Assembly: GCF_030930995.1 (NCBI RefSeq)
Contig: NZ_CP133217.1
Span: 3,772,001-3,836,000, forward strand
DNA: 64,000 bases
Source: Thiothrix subterranea
GTDB lineage: Bacteria > Pseudomonadota > Gammaproteobacteria > Thiotrichales > Thiotrichaceae
Direction of reading: 5' to 3'
This document shows positions 17,775-26,927 of this stretch, piece by piece (position 1 is the stretch's first letter; the number at the start of each line of letters is the position of its first letter). Below the pieces are notes generated by a model. That model worked only from the letters and a program-made list of their open reading frames with translations. It made no database searches and had not been told where the DNA came from. Both the position numbers and the translations under genes were made by a program.

Positions 17775-18112
17775 GCTACCTCCAGTTCTTTAATACGCAT
17801 TTCTTCCCCGCGAATGACTTGTAGCTGGAAACTGCCGCAGTGTGGGCAAGCATCGTAACGCTGCTGGATGCTAACCGTTTGCGCACACTCCAAGCACCAT
17901 GCCTCAGCGGGGACTTCGATAATTTCCAGTGTAGCGCCATCGGCAAGCGTGTTGCGCACGATTACGTCAAAACAAAAGCGCATAGCCTCAATTTCTACGC
18001 CCGACATGACACCAATTTCTAGCCATACCGTCTTGACGCGGCTGAATTGCTGGCGTTGTGCTTCGGTTTCTAGCACTTGCAGCACGCTTTCGCAGAGAGA
18101 CATTTCATGCAT
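17771..18112 (-). CDS. hypA: Hydrogenase nickel metallochaperone HypA
   Basis: The 113-aa protein starts [12 protein letters not shown], with the His2 nickel ligand, and has a zinc ribbon ([20 protein letters not shown]). It delivers nickel to HypB and the large subunit. First gene of the hyp series on this strand; no hydrogenase structural gene is in the window. Confidence 0.96.
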   Translation of the reverse strand: MHEMSLCESVLQVLETEAQRQQFSRVKTVWLEIGVMSGVEIEAMRFCFDVIVRNTLADGATLEIIEVPAEAWCLECAQTVSIQQRYDACPHCGSFQLQVIRGEEMRIKELEVA

Positions 18113-18151
18113 GGTAAGCCTCCGTCTTGAGTATAGTTCACGACGCTGGGC

Positions 18152-18775
18152 TCAGCGGTATTCCACCAAATCAGTCAGCGGCTGACGCAACTTCGCTGGC
18201 TGTTCGCCTGCACGATAGCCGAATGCCACCACCACGGCTGCCCCATACTGGCTAGTATCCACTCCCAACAACGCTTCTACCCCCGGTTTCGAGAAACCTT
18301 CAATCGGGCAAGAATCAATCCCCATACTCGCCGCGCCCGTCATCATATTTGCCAGCGCGATATAGCACTGCTTGGAACTCCACGCAAACGTATTCAGATA
18401 CGGCTTGATTTCGCTGTCATTGTGCGCCGCATACCGTTCCAAATACGCCTGCTCCGCCTCGGCTGGCAAACCACGCCGCCCAAACAAACGCTGCACATAC
18501 GCACTGTACGGTTCAACCGCTGCGGTTTTCGCCAAAATCACCACCACATGGCTGCTCTCGTTAATTTGCGGCTGATTCCAGCAAACTTCCCGTAACTGTT
18601 CGCGCAATGCTGGCGTTTGCACTACCACGAAATGCCAGTGCTCCATCCCGAAAGACGACGGCGACAAACGCCCACATTCCAAAATTTGTTGAAACTCATC
18701 CGCTGGAATTTGACGAGTCGGATCGAACTTCTTACAGGCATGGCGGAAATTCATCGCTTGCATGAATGGTTGCAT
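18152..18775 (-). CDS. Nitroreductase-family NAD(P)H-dependent flavin oxidoreductase
   Basis: The 207-aa protein has nitroreductase motifs: RHACKKFDPTRQIP, LSPSSFGMEHWHFVVVQ (FMN contacts), ALANMMTGAASMGIDSCPIEGF, and VVVAFGYRAGEQPAKLRQPL. It belongs to the NfsB-like branch acting on quinones or nitro compounds. The exact substrate is unknown. No hyp link is evident beyond orientation. Confidence 0.88.
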   Translation of the reverse strand: MQPFMQAMNFRHACKKFDPTRQIPADEFQQILECGRLSPSSFGMEHWHFVVVQTPALREQLREVCWNQPQINESSHVVVILAKTAAVEPYSAYVQRLFGRRGLPAEAEQAYLERYAAHNDSEIKPYLNTFAWSSKQCYIALANMMTGAASMGIDSCPIEGFSKPGVEALLGVDTSQYGAAVVVAFGYRAGEQPAKLRQPLTDLVEYR

Positions 18776-18859
18776 GGTTAAAACTCCTTAACTTAAAACG
18801 GTTCGCTAAATGCGCTACAGTATAGCCACACCATCACTATCGAGAACAGGGAATACACA

Positions 18860-19588
18860 ATGATAACGGGATTGTTCAAAGGCTTCGGCTACGTGTTTAG
18901 CGGGCTATCACTCATTACGCAACAAGGCATCCGTCCGTTTGTGGTTGTGCCACTACTGATCAACATTGTGATATTTTCCGGCGGTATTTGGCTGGCAACC
19001 ACACAACTTGATTACTGGATGACACGTCTGTTGCCGAGCTGGTTAACATGGCTGGAATGGTTACTCTGGCCGATTTTCGCCGTGCTGATTTTCTTCGTGG
19101 TGTTTTACGTGTTCTCGCTAATCGCCAATATTCTTGCCGCCCCGTTCAACTCCGTGCTGGCCGAACGGGTCGAAGCGCGTCTCAACGGGCAGCCCGTCCC
19201 CGAATTCGAGGGCTATAAAAGCCTGCCAGCATTGATTGTGCGCACCTTCCGCAGTGAACTTGGCAAGCTGTGGTATATGGGTAAATGGTTAATTTTACTG
19301 CTGATCATCACGGTGATTCCGGGCGTCAATATCATTGCACCCGTGGCATGGACGCTGTTTGGCGCATGGATGCTGGCGATTGAATACGCCGACTACCCGA
19401 TGGGCAACCACAACCTGTTTTTCAAAGATGAATTAATAGCGTTGAAAAAGCATCGCAGCGAAGCGCTGGGATTTGGCTGGCTGCTATCGTTGATGACAGC
19501 GATCCCAGTGCTGAATTTCTTTGCGATGCCGGTGGGCGTTGCGGGTGGTACAGCGTTGTGGGTCAAGACGCTTGCACCACACCGTTAA
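18860..19588 (+). CDS. cysZ: CysZ-like (EI24 family) membrane protein, probable sulfate uptake
   Basis: A 242-aa integral membrane protein with about four hydrophobic segments (PFVVVPLLINIVIFSGGIWL; LLWPIFAVLIFFVVFYVFSL; ILLLIITVIPGVNIIAPVAW; the GFGWLLSLMTAIPVLNFF region). The N-terminus LFKGFGYVFSGLSLITQQGI and the AAPFNSVLAERVEARL motif are typical of CysZ. CysZ provides sulfate for cysteine synthesis. Divergent from the nitroreductase gene. Confidence 0.8.
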   Translation: MITGLFKGFGYVFSGLSLITQQGIRPFVVVPLLINIVIFSGGIWLATTQLDYWMTRLLPSWLTWLEWLLWPIFAVLIFFVVFYVFSLIANILAAPFNSVLAERVEARLNGQPVPEFEGYKSLPALIVRTFRSELGKLWYMGKWLILLLIITVIPGVNIIAPVAWTLFGAWMLAIEYADYPMGNHNLFFKDELIALKKHRSEALGFGWLLSLMTAIPVLNFFAMPVGVAGGTALWVKTLAPHR

Positions 19589-19613
19589 AAAATTGCCATG
19601 GATGAAGAGGGCG

Positions 19614-19674
19614 ACCCGCCGGTCGCCCCTACCAAAAGAATCACCGTAGGGGCGACCGGCGGGTCGCCCTCTTC
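19614..19674. repeat. Inverted pair of REP-like hairpins between convergent genes
   Basis: GAAGAGGGCGACCCGCCGG leads to CCCCTAC, and GTAGGGGCGACCGG leads to GTCGCCCTCTTC: two self-palindromic arms that are also complementary to each other across a short loop. The shared foot GTAGGGGC links it to the REP elements at 9-13 kb. It lies between the stop codons of cysZ (+) and tsaB (-) and could act as a bidirectional terminator. Confidence 0.8.
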
Positions 19675-19697
19675 AGAAAATCATTTCAGGACAAACG

Positions 19698-20396
19698 CTA
19701 AGACTTTGCTGCCAAGCGTTCTTGCGTCGTCAACGCAATCTTATTCCGCAAATAAACCGGCTGCGCTGCTTCTGGCGCGGCTGCCCTGCCCGCTTGCCAA
19801 CCAGCCAAGGCTAAAGGCAACATGAATTCCGCCGCCGGTAACGATTCCGCATCCACACCGCTCAGTTTGTCGCCAAACCGTGCTTGCAACGCTTCCGGGT
19901 AGGCTGACCAACCGTGTCCAATCGCAAACCAGCCTGCCGTTTCCGGCAACGGTGCATCCGCCGGAGCGCACACTTGCTCGACACCCTGCAACTGCATCAG
20001 CCCATCCTGCAACGCATATTGCCCCCAATACACCTCACCCATGCGTGCATCCAACGCCACCAATACCTGCGTTGCGCCGCGTTGCACATACGCCTGCTGC
20101 GCCAATGCCGCCAAGGTAGACAGCGTAATCACCGGCTTATCCGCCGCCATTGCCAAGCCTTGCGCCACACCCACGCCAATCCGAATCCCCGTAAATGCGC
20201 CGGGGCCGCACCCGACCGCAAGCGCATCCACATCCGCCAAACGCAAGCCCGCCGCCGCCAGCACGCTTTCCACCATCGGCAAAATTTTGTGCGTATGCGC
20301 CCGTGACGTCAATTCAAATTCGCAGAAAGTTGTGCCATCCGCGTAAACAGCGGCAGAGCAAGCTTCGGTCGAGGTATCAAGGGCTAGTAATTTCAT
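19698..20396 (-). CDS. tsaB: tRNA t6A synthesis protein TsaB
   Basis: About 232 aa from MKLLALDTSTEACSAAVYAD, with HTHKILPMVESVLAAAGL and AVGCGPGAFTGIRIGVGVAQ, the TsaB/YeaZ ASKHA signatures. It partners TsaD in threonylcarbamoyladenosine formation on tRNA. The ATG at 20396 fits the family start and overlaps the helicase gene by 20 bases. Confidence 0.95.
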   Translation of the reverse strand: MKLLALDTSTEACSAAVYADGTTFCEFELTSRAHTHKILPMVESVLAAAGLRLADVDALAVGCGPGAFTGIRIGVGVAQGLAMAADKPVITLSTLAALAQQAYVQRGATQVLVALDARMGEVYWGQYALQDGLMQLQGVEQVCAPADAPLPETAGWFAIGHGWSAYPEALQARFGDKLSGVDAESLPAAEFMLPLALAGWQAGRAAAPEAAQPVYLRNKIALTTQERLAAKS

Positions 20397-22302
20397 GCAA
20401 ATTCCCGGCAAAGAACCGTTCAACAATGTCTAATTTTTGGGTACGCGGCATACGCGGCAAGCTATCGAGGAAAATTTTGCCATAACTGCGGGTACGCAAA
20501 CGAATATCGCAAATCATCAGCACCCCGCGATCCTGCTGATCCCGAATCAGCCGCCCGACCCCTTGCTTCAAGGTAATCACCGCCTGCGGAATCTGGTATT
20601 CACCAAACGGATTGCCACCACGCTTGCGGATGCTATCCAACCGCGCTTCCGTCACCGGATCGTTGGGCGCTGCAAATGGCAGCTTATCAATAATCACGCA
20701 ACTCAAGGCTTCGCCGCGCACATCCACGCCTTCCCAGAAACTTGCCGTGCCTAGCAATACCGCATTGCCCAACTCCCGAAAGCGCTCAATCATATCGCGC
20801 TGCGGTGATTCGCCTTGAATCAGCAGCGGATACTCAAAACGGTCTTGCAACAATTCTGCCGCCTCATTCAATGCCCGATAACTGGTAAACAACATAAACG
20901 TGCGCCCGCCACAAGCCTTAATCACCGGAATCGCCGCCTCCACCAAAGCGGACACAAAATCAGCATCTTGCGGTTCCGGTAAGCTAGGCGGCAAATACAG
21001 CAAGGAGTTATGCCAATAATCAAACGGGCTATCCAATTGCAAGGTGGTGGCAGTATCCAGCCCCATGCGCTGATTAAAATGCTCAAATGACTGCCCGACC
21101 GCCAAGGTCGCCGACGTCATTACCCAACTACACGGCAATTCCGCCATGCACTTTTTAAAGGGAACGGCGACATCCAACGGCGTGGTGGTAATCACAAAAC
21201 CACGGGTAAAGGTTTCAAACCATTGCACTGTATCCGGCGCGGGTGCGTGTAGCCGTGCCAGCCGTGCTTGTTGTTCCAACAAACGTTCGTAGCACGACTG
21301 CAAGCCTTTGCTGCGTTCAGCGGCGTGTTCCAACAATGCTGCCAAATCGGTCATGCAGGTTTCAAGCGCATCCATGTGCTGGACAATGCCGGGTTGCGTG
21401 CTAATCCGAATCCACGGCGCTCGTTGCCCCGGCGTATCCATTGCCAAGCGCAAATCCATCACTGCTTTTTCCAACCGATCCAGAAATTCACGAATCTGCG
21501 GCATATCGGAAGCATTTTCCAACGCCTCCACCAGCGTATCGCGCTTCCAATCGAACAATTGACGGCTGCTAAACGTGTCGCTGAAAAATGCCGAGGCGAT
21601 TTCTGGCAATTGATGCGCTTCATCCAACACCACCACATTCGCCAGTGGCAGCAATTCGCCAAAACCTTCTTCTTTGAGCGCCATATCCGCGAAAAACAGG
21701 TGATGATTCACCACCACAATATCCGCTTCCTGCGCTGCTCGCCGCGCTTTCACCACAAAGCATTCTTGGTAATCACCGCATTCCGCCCCCAAGCAATTTT
21801 CGGTGGTGGATGTCACCCGCCCCCAAATTTCCGCATCGTGTGGCACGGCAGATAGCTCGGCAATATCACCTTGACTGGTCAATTCCGACCAATCACGAAT
21901 CCGGTGCAACCAAGTCACACTTTTACGATCCGGCAAACGGCCTTCATCGAGCGTGGTTTTCAAGCGGTGGGAACACAAGTAATTAGCACGCCCTTTGAGC
22001 AAAGCCGTTTTAACCGCACTTTTCAGCGCTTTGCGCACCAAGGGCAAATCTTTGTGATAAAGCTGATCTTGCAGGGTTTTACTGCCCGTGGAAATGATCA
22101 CGCGCTCATCACACAATAGAGCGGGTGCAAGGTAAGCAAAAGTTTTGCCAACACCCGTCCCCGCTTCAATCACCGCTGTGCCTTGCGTTTTCAGGGCAGT
22201 CTGCACCGCCTGCAACATGGCTTGCTGTTGCGGACGGGCTTGAAAGCCGTCAATCCATTGCGCAAACGGGCCAGACTCACCCAGCAAATCACCCTGTTCC
22301 AA
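20377..22302 (-). CDS. YoaA/DinG-type ATP-dependent DNA helicase
   Basis: A superfamily 2 XPD-like helicase: Walker A EAGTGVGKTFAYLAPAL, four-cysteine Fe-S region (NYLCSHRL, NCLGAECGDYQECF), DEAH box VVLDEAHQLPEIA, and C-terminal motifs LLGTASFWEGVDVRGEALSC and GVGRLIRDQQDRG. It resolves DNA structures during repair. The start is uncertain. The first ATG in frame (22404) lies far inside the upstream lipoprotein gene, so I mark the TTG at 22302 (LEQGDLLGESG), just after that gene stops; no clear ribosome site helps. Length 642 or 675 aa. Confidence 0.9.
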   Translation of the reverse strand: MEQGDLLGESGPFAQWIDGFQARPQQQAMLQAVQTALKTQGTAVIEAGTGVGKTFAYLAPALLCDERVIISTGSKTLQDQLYHKDLPLVRKALKSAVKTALLKGRANYLCSHRLKTTLDEGRLPDRKSVTWLHRIRDWSELTSQGDIAELSAVPHDAEIWGRVTSTTENCLGAECGDYQECFVVKARRAAQEADIVVVNHHLFFADMALKEEGFGELLPLANVVVLDEAHQLPEIASAFFSDTFSSRQLFDWKRDTLVEALENASDMPQIREFLDRLEKAVMDLRLAMDTPGQRAPWIRISTQPGIVQHMDALETCMTDLAALLEHAAERSKGLQSCYERLLEQQARLARLHAPAPDTVQWFETFTRGFVITTTPLDVAVPFKKCMAELPCSWVMTSATLAVGQSFEHFNQRMGLDTATTLQLDSPFDYWHNSLLYLPPSLPEPQDADFVSALVEAAIPVIKACGGRTFMLFTSYRALNEAAELLQDRFEYPLLIQGESPQRDMIERFRELGNAVLLGTASFWEGVDVRGEALSCVIIDKLPFAAPNDPVTEARLDSIRKRGGNPFGEYQIPQAVITLKQGVGRLIRDQQDRGVLMICDIRLRTRSYGKIFLDSLPRMPRTQKLDIVERFFAGNLHEITSP

Positions 22303-22327
22303 CGGCAGCGGGGACTGGTCAGACGTG

Positions 22328-22870
22328 CTAATTGAGCTGCTCCTGATAGGTTTTGGCTTTACTGAGCATATTGGCGGCTTGTTCACGGTTGCCTTGGCGC
22401 TCATTAATTTTTGCCAGCTTCAACCATATATCGGGGTTGTCAGACTCAATGCGCAAGGCACGTTCCAGGGTATCGGCGGCTTTGTCGAAATTGCCAGCGA
22501 CTGCTTCAGCATCCGCCGTTTTCATTAAGGCTTTGACCGCCGGAGAGCTTGGGTAAGCTTTAGGCGTTAACACTTCAACCGGTTCGGGGACAGGCGGTGC
22601 AGCACTAATCACTTCGGTTGGCACGACTGGCGCGACCGGTTTTGGCTTGGGTGCAACGGACACCACAGGTTTTTTAGGAATGACCACTTCGCTGCTGCTG
22701 TTAAGTTCAGGTTTTACGGCGGGCGCGGGTGTTGACACACGCGGCGGCACAACCACCGGGCGCACCGTAGATACACGGTCTTGCAAGACCATGGGGTTCG
22801 GGGAACAGGCCGACAATAAGCCTGCCAAGGCAACAGGGATACCGACAAAATAACGGGGATTCAGGGTCAT
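22328..22870 (-). CDS. TPR-repeat lipoprotein
   Basis: About 180 aa from the ATG at 22870, with a lipoprotein signal (GIPVALAGLLSACSPNP; Cys as lipid site). Then comes a long Pro/Val-rich linker (residues about 25-100), then a tetratricopeptide pair (AVAGNFDKAADTLERALRIE and DNPDIWLKLAKINERQGNRE). Likely anchored in the envelope and mediating protein contacts. It follows the PBP1b gene with an overlapping or near stop-start, so a shared role in cell-wall synthesis (like LpoB next to PBP1b) is a reasonable inference. Confidence 0.82.
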   Translation of the reverse strand: MTLNPRYFVGIPVALAGLLSACSPNPMVLQDRVSTVRPVVVPPRVSTPAPAVKPELNSSSEVVIPKKPVVSVAPKPKPVAPVVPTEVISAAPPVPEPVEVLTPKAYPSSPAVKALMKTADAEAVAGNFDKAADTLERALRIESDNPDIWLKLAKINERQGNREQAANMLSKAKTYQEQLN

Positions 22871-22878
22871 GATTACTC

Positions 22879-25305
22879 TCATCGCATCAAATCATCAATC
22901 CAGCCAGAACGATCCGATGGCTGCTTCGCCGGAGCTGCGGCAGGCGCAGCGGGTGCGGCAGCAGCGGGGGCAGTCGCAGGCGCAACAGGTTCGACTGGCT
23001 TGGGTGGCGCACAATAACTGGTTTGCTGCGGTTGCGTGCCCTTAATAAATGGGGTACGGATGGCTTTACCGCAGGCCGGATTAAACCGCAGCCCGGTAGA
23101 CTGGTCAACATCAACCCAGACCAAACGCGAAGAACTGGCGACCTGAAGCGGCTTCGTCGGCAACACTTTGAATAAATCCGACCACACTTTCAGCGCACCC
23201 GTGCCGCCAGTCATATTGGTGGGTTTATTGTCATCACGCCCGACCCATACCGTCACCACGTGTTGCCCAGAAAATCCGGCGAACCAACTGTCTTTTTTAT
23301 CGTTGGTCGTGCCGGTTTTACCCGCTACTTTTTTCCAACTGGGCAGTGTCGATGCCAACTCTTTAGCGGTTCCCTCGACCGTCACGCGGTGCAGGGCATA
23401 CGCCAGCAAATCGGCGGCTTCGGGGCTGGCAACTTGTTTCACCGTCAGCGGGTAGCGGGTCAATACTTGCCCACGCGGATTCATGACGCTACGAATCGCT
23501 TTCAAAGGCGAATACGAACCGCCCGATGCCAACGTTTGGTACATTTGCTGGACATCAATCGGTGCCATTTCCAGCGCTCCCAGCAAAATCGAGGGATAAG
23601 CCGGAATCTCGCCCGCAATGCCCAAATCGTGCAAGGTTTGCACAATATTATCCAAACCCACGCCGACACCGACGCGCACCGCAGGGGTATTGCGGGACAG
23701 CGTAATCGCTTTCAACAATGTCACCGCGCCCATATTGGAACGGTCATAGTTTTGCGGTTGCCAGAATTTTTTCGCGCCCAGTTTCACTGTCACCGGGCCA
23801 TCGCTAAGGCGGGTGGCTAGATTGTATTTTTTGGGATTCCCCAACGCTGCCAAATAAATCGCGGGCTTGACCAGTGAGCCGATTTGACGTTGCGCCGTCA
23901 ACGCACGGTTATAACCGGCATAGCGCACATCACGGCTGCCCACCAAGGCCATGACTTCACCGCCTTGCACACTGCTGATGATCAATGCGCCATTCAATTT
24001 ACCCTTGGGAATGCGCTCGGCACGCTCCAAACGCCCAACCCGGTTTTGCAGAATGGTTTCGGCGGTCAATTGCACAATCGGATCCATCGCCGTGAAAATC
24101 ATCAAGCCTTGGCTACGCACGTCCTCTTCTTTGTAATCGCGCTGCAATTGCTGGCGCACCAAATCCAAGTAAGCCGGGAACGGGCTATTGCCCGACGGTT
24201 TTTTCTCGCTCACGCCCAACGGCTGTTCCAATGCGTCGGCATAGATAGCGGGGGTAATGGCTTTTTCATTGAGCATCACCTGCAACACCAAATTGCGCCG
24301 GGTTAATGCCCGATCAGGGTGCAAACGTGGGTCGTAATAGCCCGCGCCTTTCGCCAAACCAATCAAGAGTGCGATCTGATCGGGTTTCAACTCCCACACC
24401 GGGCGATTGAAGTAAAACTGTGCCGCCAATCCAAACCCGTGAATCGCGCGGTCGCCATCTTGCCCCAGATGAATTTCATTCAGGTAGGCTTCCATAATGT
24501 CTTGTTTGGTGTAACGCATTTCCAGCAAAAAGGCCATCGTTGCCTCTTTAAGCTTGCGATGCCAACTGCGTTCATTGGTGAGGTAGAAGTTTTTTACCAA
24601 CTGTTGCGTTAAAGTGCTGCCGCCTTGCACGGTATGCCCTGCTTTAACGTTCGCCACCAATGCGCGTCCAATGGCCATGGGGTTAACGCCTTGGTGCTCG
24701 TAAAACTTTTTGTCTTCCACCGCTACCAAACCGGAAATCAGTAACGGCGGTACGTCTTGCTGGCGCACCAATACGCGGTCTTCATTTTGACGCGGGTAGA
24801 AATTACCGATCAATACTGGCTCTAAACGCATTAAATCCAAAGGATTTTTGCCATCGGCATACGCCAGTGTTGACACTTTACCGCTGGCAACATTGACATT
24901 GATACTCCGCGCTGGCTCTTTGTCATCGGCAAACTGGAAACCACGGGTATTCACCACAAACTTGCTGCCGTTGCGATGGTATTGCCCGGTTTCGATCGGC
25001 TTATCGACAGAACGGTAGTTGAGTAACTTGAGTTCTTGTTCCAAATGATCCGCGAATAGCTGCTGGCCTTCGTAAAGATCCAAAGGTCGGGCGAACACCC
25101 GTGCGGGCAATTCCCAACGCCGCCCTTCAAACTGCTCACGCACCTTATCATCCAGTTCTAAGGTATACACAATCCCCAGCAACAAACCTAACACCAAAGC
25201 AACCAACAGCAAGATACGGAACACCCGCCCAAACAGCGTGATGGCAAACCATAGCCCGTTGAAGAAACGCCGTAATGCCGATTCCTGTTTTACTTCCTGA
25301 CTCAA
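22879..25305 (-). CDS. mrcB: Bifunctional penicillin-binding protein 1b
   Basis: The 808-aa protein has an N-terminal membrane segment (ILLLVALVLGLLLGIVYTL), a UB2H-like region, a glycosyltransferase 51 domain (AVEDKKFYEHQGVNPMAIGR, GGSTLTQQLVKNFYL) and a transpeptidase domain (SLVKPAIYL for SxxK, SRNTPAVR for SxN, KTGTTNDKKDSWFAG for KTG). The C-terminus is Pro/Ala-rich. It builds peptidoglycan strands and cross-links them. Start MSQEVKQESALRRFF. Confidence 0.95.
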   Translation of the reverse strand: MSQEVKQESALRRFFNGLWFAITLFGRVFRILLLVALVLGLLLGIVYTLELDDKVREQFEGRRWELPARVFARPLDLYEGQQLFADHLEQELKLLNYRSVDKPIETGQYHRNGSKFVVNTRGFQFADDKEPARSINVNVASGKVSTLAYADGKNPLDLMRLEPVLIGNFYPRQNEDRVLVRQQDVPPLLISGLVAVEDKKFYEHQGVNPMAIGRALVANVKAGHTVQGGSTLTQQLVKNFYLTNERSWHRKLKEATMAFLLEMRYTKQDIMEAYLNEIHLGQDGDRAIHGFGLAAQFYFNRPVWELKPDQIALLIGLAKGAGYYDPRLHPDRALTRRNLVLQVMLNEKAITPAIYADALEQPLGVSEKKPSGNSPFPAYLDLVRQQLQRDYKEEDVRSQGLMIFTAMDPIVQLTAETILQNRVGRLERAERIPKGKLNGALIISSVQGGEVMALVGSRDVRYAGYNRALTAQRQIGSLVKPAIYLAALGNPKKYNLATRLSDGPVTVKLGAKKFWQPQNYDRSNMGAVTLLKAITLSRNTPAVRVGVGVGLDNIVQTLHDLGIAGEIPAYPSILLGALEMAPIDVQQMYQTLASGGSYSPLKAIRSVMNPRGQVLTRYPLTVKQVASPEAADLLAYALHRVTVEGTAKELASTLPSWKKVAGKTGTTNDKKDSWFAGFSGQHVVTVWVGRDDNKPTNMTGGTGALKVWSDLFKVLPTKPLQVASSSRLVWVDVDQSTGLRFNPACGKAIRTPFIKGTQPQQTSYCAPPKPVEPVAPATAPAAAAPAAPAAAPAKQPSDRSGWIDDLMR

Positions 25306-25355
25306 ACTGTTTTCCTGCTATGCTTATCTTTTCGGGTCATATACAGAGACATGGC

Positions 25356-26927
25356 ATGTTCTTACACACATCCGACGCTCTGTGGGAGGCGATGCGCAAC
25401 CCCGCATTCTACCCCCATATAACGCACAATATACACGTAATTCACACCCATATATCGACCATTTTCCTGACAGGCGCGTTCGCTTATAAGGTAAAAAAGC
25501 CGGTTAATTTCGGCTTCCTCGACTTTTCGCAACTGGCTGATCGGCAACATTATTGTGAGGAGGAAATCCGCCTCAATCGCCGCCTAGCGCCACAAATTTA
25601 CTTAGAAGTCGTGCCTATCGTGCAAATAGGCAACACCTACCAACTGGGGCCAACCGCCACACCCGACGCGACTGTGGTTGAATATGCGGTCAAAATGCGC
25701 CAATTCGACCCCGCGCAACAATTAGACAAACTGTTAGCCGCTGACCATCTGCCAATAGATGACATGGATGAAATCGCCACCCGTCTGACACAATTTCATC
25801 AGCAAGCAGAACGTGCGCCAAGCGCCAGCCCGTGGGGAACACCGGACAGCATTCTCGCGCCGATGCAACAAAATTTCGTCCTATTGCGCCAGCATTTGCA
25901 CGATCCAACGCTCATAACGCGCCTGAGTGTACTGGAAACCTGGACGCAACAGGAATATTCCCGCTGCCATGCCCGCTTACTGCAACGTCAGCAAGCGGGG
26001 CATATTCGTGCCTGTCATGGCGATTTACATTTGGGGAATATAGCCCTGATTGACGGCAAAATCACGTTTTTCGACGGCATTGAATTCAACGAAGCGTTAC
26101 GTTGGATTGACACTGCCAGTGATACAGCATTCCTACTGATGGACTTGGAAGACCGGGGCAAACCCTCTTGGGCTAACCGTCTGCTCAATGCTTGGCTAAG
26201 CGCCAGTGGTGATTATGATGCATTGCCGGTACTCAATTTTTACAAAGTGTATCGGGCAATGGTACGTGCCAAAGTTCACGCCCTGCGCCTCAGTCAAGTG
26301 GAAGATGAAGCCACCCGTGCGGAATGTTTACAACACTGCCTCAACTACCTGAACTTGGCAGCAAGCTACACCCAAGCGCGTCAAGCGGCTTTACTGATTA
26401 CGCACGGCTTGAGTGGTTCGGGCAAGTCATGGGGCTGCCGCCCGCTGGTGGAACAATGGGGTTACATCCAACTACGTTCGGATGTGGAACGCAAACGCCT
26501 CACCGCCCTGCCTGCCGACAGTCTTTACAACCCTGCCATGAACGCCCGCACGTATGACCAACTCGCGACGCTGACAACCCTAGCACTACAGCACGATTAT
26601 CCAGTAGTGGTGGATGCCACGTTCCTAGATATTGCACAACGCCAGCGTTTCCAAACATTAGCACAGCAATTGCACGTAACATTTTTAATCTTGCATTTCA
26701 GCGGCACACCCGCACAATTGCAAGCCAATATCACGCAACGCCAATACATCGGCACGGATGCCTCCGATGCCGATCTTGCGGTGTTGCAGCAACAATTAAC
26801 CCACTACAAACCATTGCAGGATAATGAACCTTGTGTAACAGTTCGTTGCAATGAAAGTTTACCGTTAGCGCAGCTTCAAGCGCTGCTTGATTGCTCAGAA
26901 AAACCTGGAGTCGAAAATGCACCTTAA
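25356..26927 (+). CDS. Aminoglycoside phosphotransferase-like/AAA ATP-binding protein
   Basis: A two-domain protein (about 523 aa). Residues 1-320 are APH-like: LTGAFAYKVKKPVNFGFLDF, CEEEIRLNRRLAPQIYLEVV, and ACHGDLHLGNIALI (Brenner-type HGDLHxGN). Residues 340-510 hold a P-loop kinase domain (LITHGLSGSGKSWGCRPLVE, VVVDATFLDIAQRQRF). This fusion is widespread in proteobacteria; substrate unknown. I chose the ATG at 25356 because homologues begin close to the NPAFYPH block; the longer frame from 25275 overlaps the divergent PBP1b start. Confidence 0.85.
   Translation: MFLHTSDALWEAMRNPAFYPHITHNIHVIHTHISTIFLTGAFAYKVKKPVNFGFLDFSQLADRQHYCEEEIRLNRRLAPQIYLEVVPIVQIGNTYQLGPTATPDATVVEYAVKMRQFDPAQQLDKLLAADHLPIDDMDEIATRLTQFHQQAERAPSASPWGTPDSILAPMQQNFVLLRQHLHDPTLITRLSVLETWTQQEYSRCHARLLQRQQAGHIRACHGDLHLGNIALIDGKITFFDGIEFNEALRWIDTASDTAFLLMDLEDRGKPSWANRLLNAWLSASGDYDALPVLNFYKVYRAMVRAKVHALRLSQVEDEATRAECLQHCLNYLNLAASYTQARQAALLITHGLSGSGKSWGCRPLVEQWGYIQLRSDVERKRLTALPADSLYNPAMNARTYDQLATLTTLALQHDYPVVVDATFLDIAQRQRFQTLAQQLHVTFLILHFSGTPAQLQANITQRQYIGTDASDADLAVLQQQLTHYKPLQDNEPCVTVRCNESLPLAQLQALLDCSEKPGVENAP

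Noticed and set aside
21268-21855. Long plus-strand frame (195 aa) opposite the helicase gene
   Set aside because: Antisense shadow of a conserved helicase; no start signal or family features.
22302-22404. ATG start of the helicase at 22404
   Set aside because: It would overlap the TPR lipoprotein gene by 77 bases and add residues unlike the family; kept only as an alternative to the TTG start.
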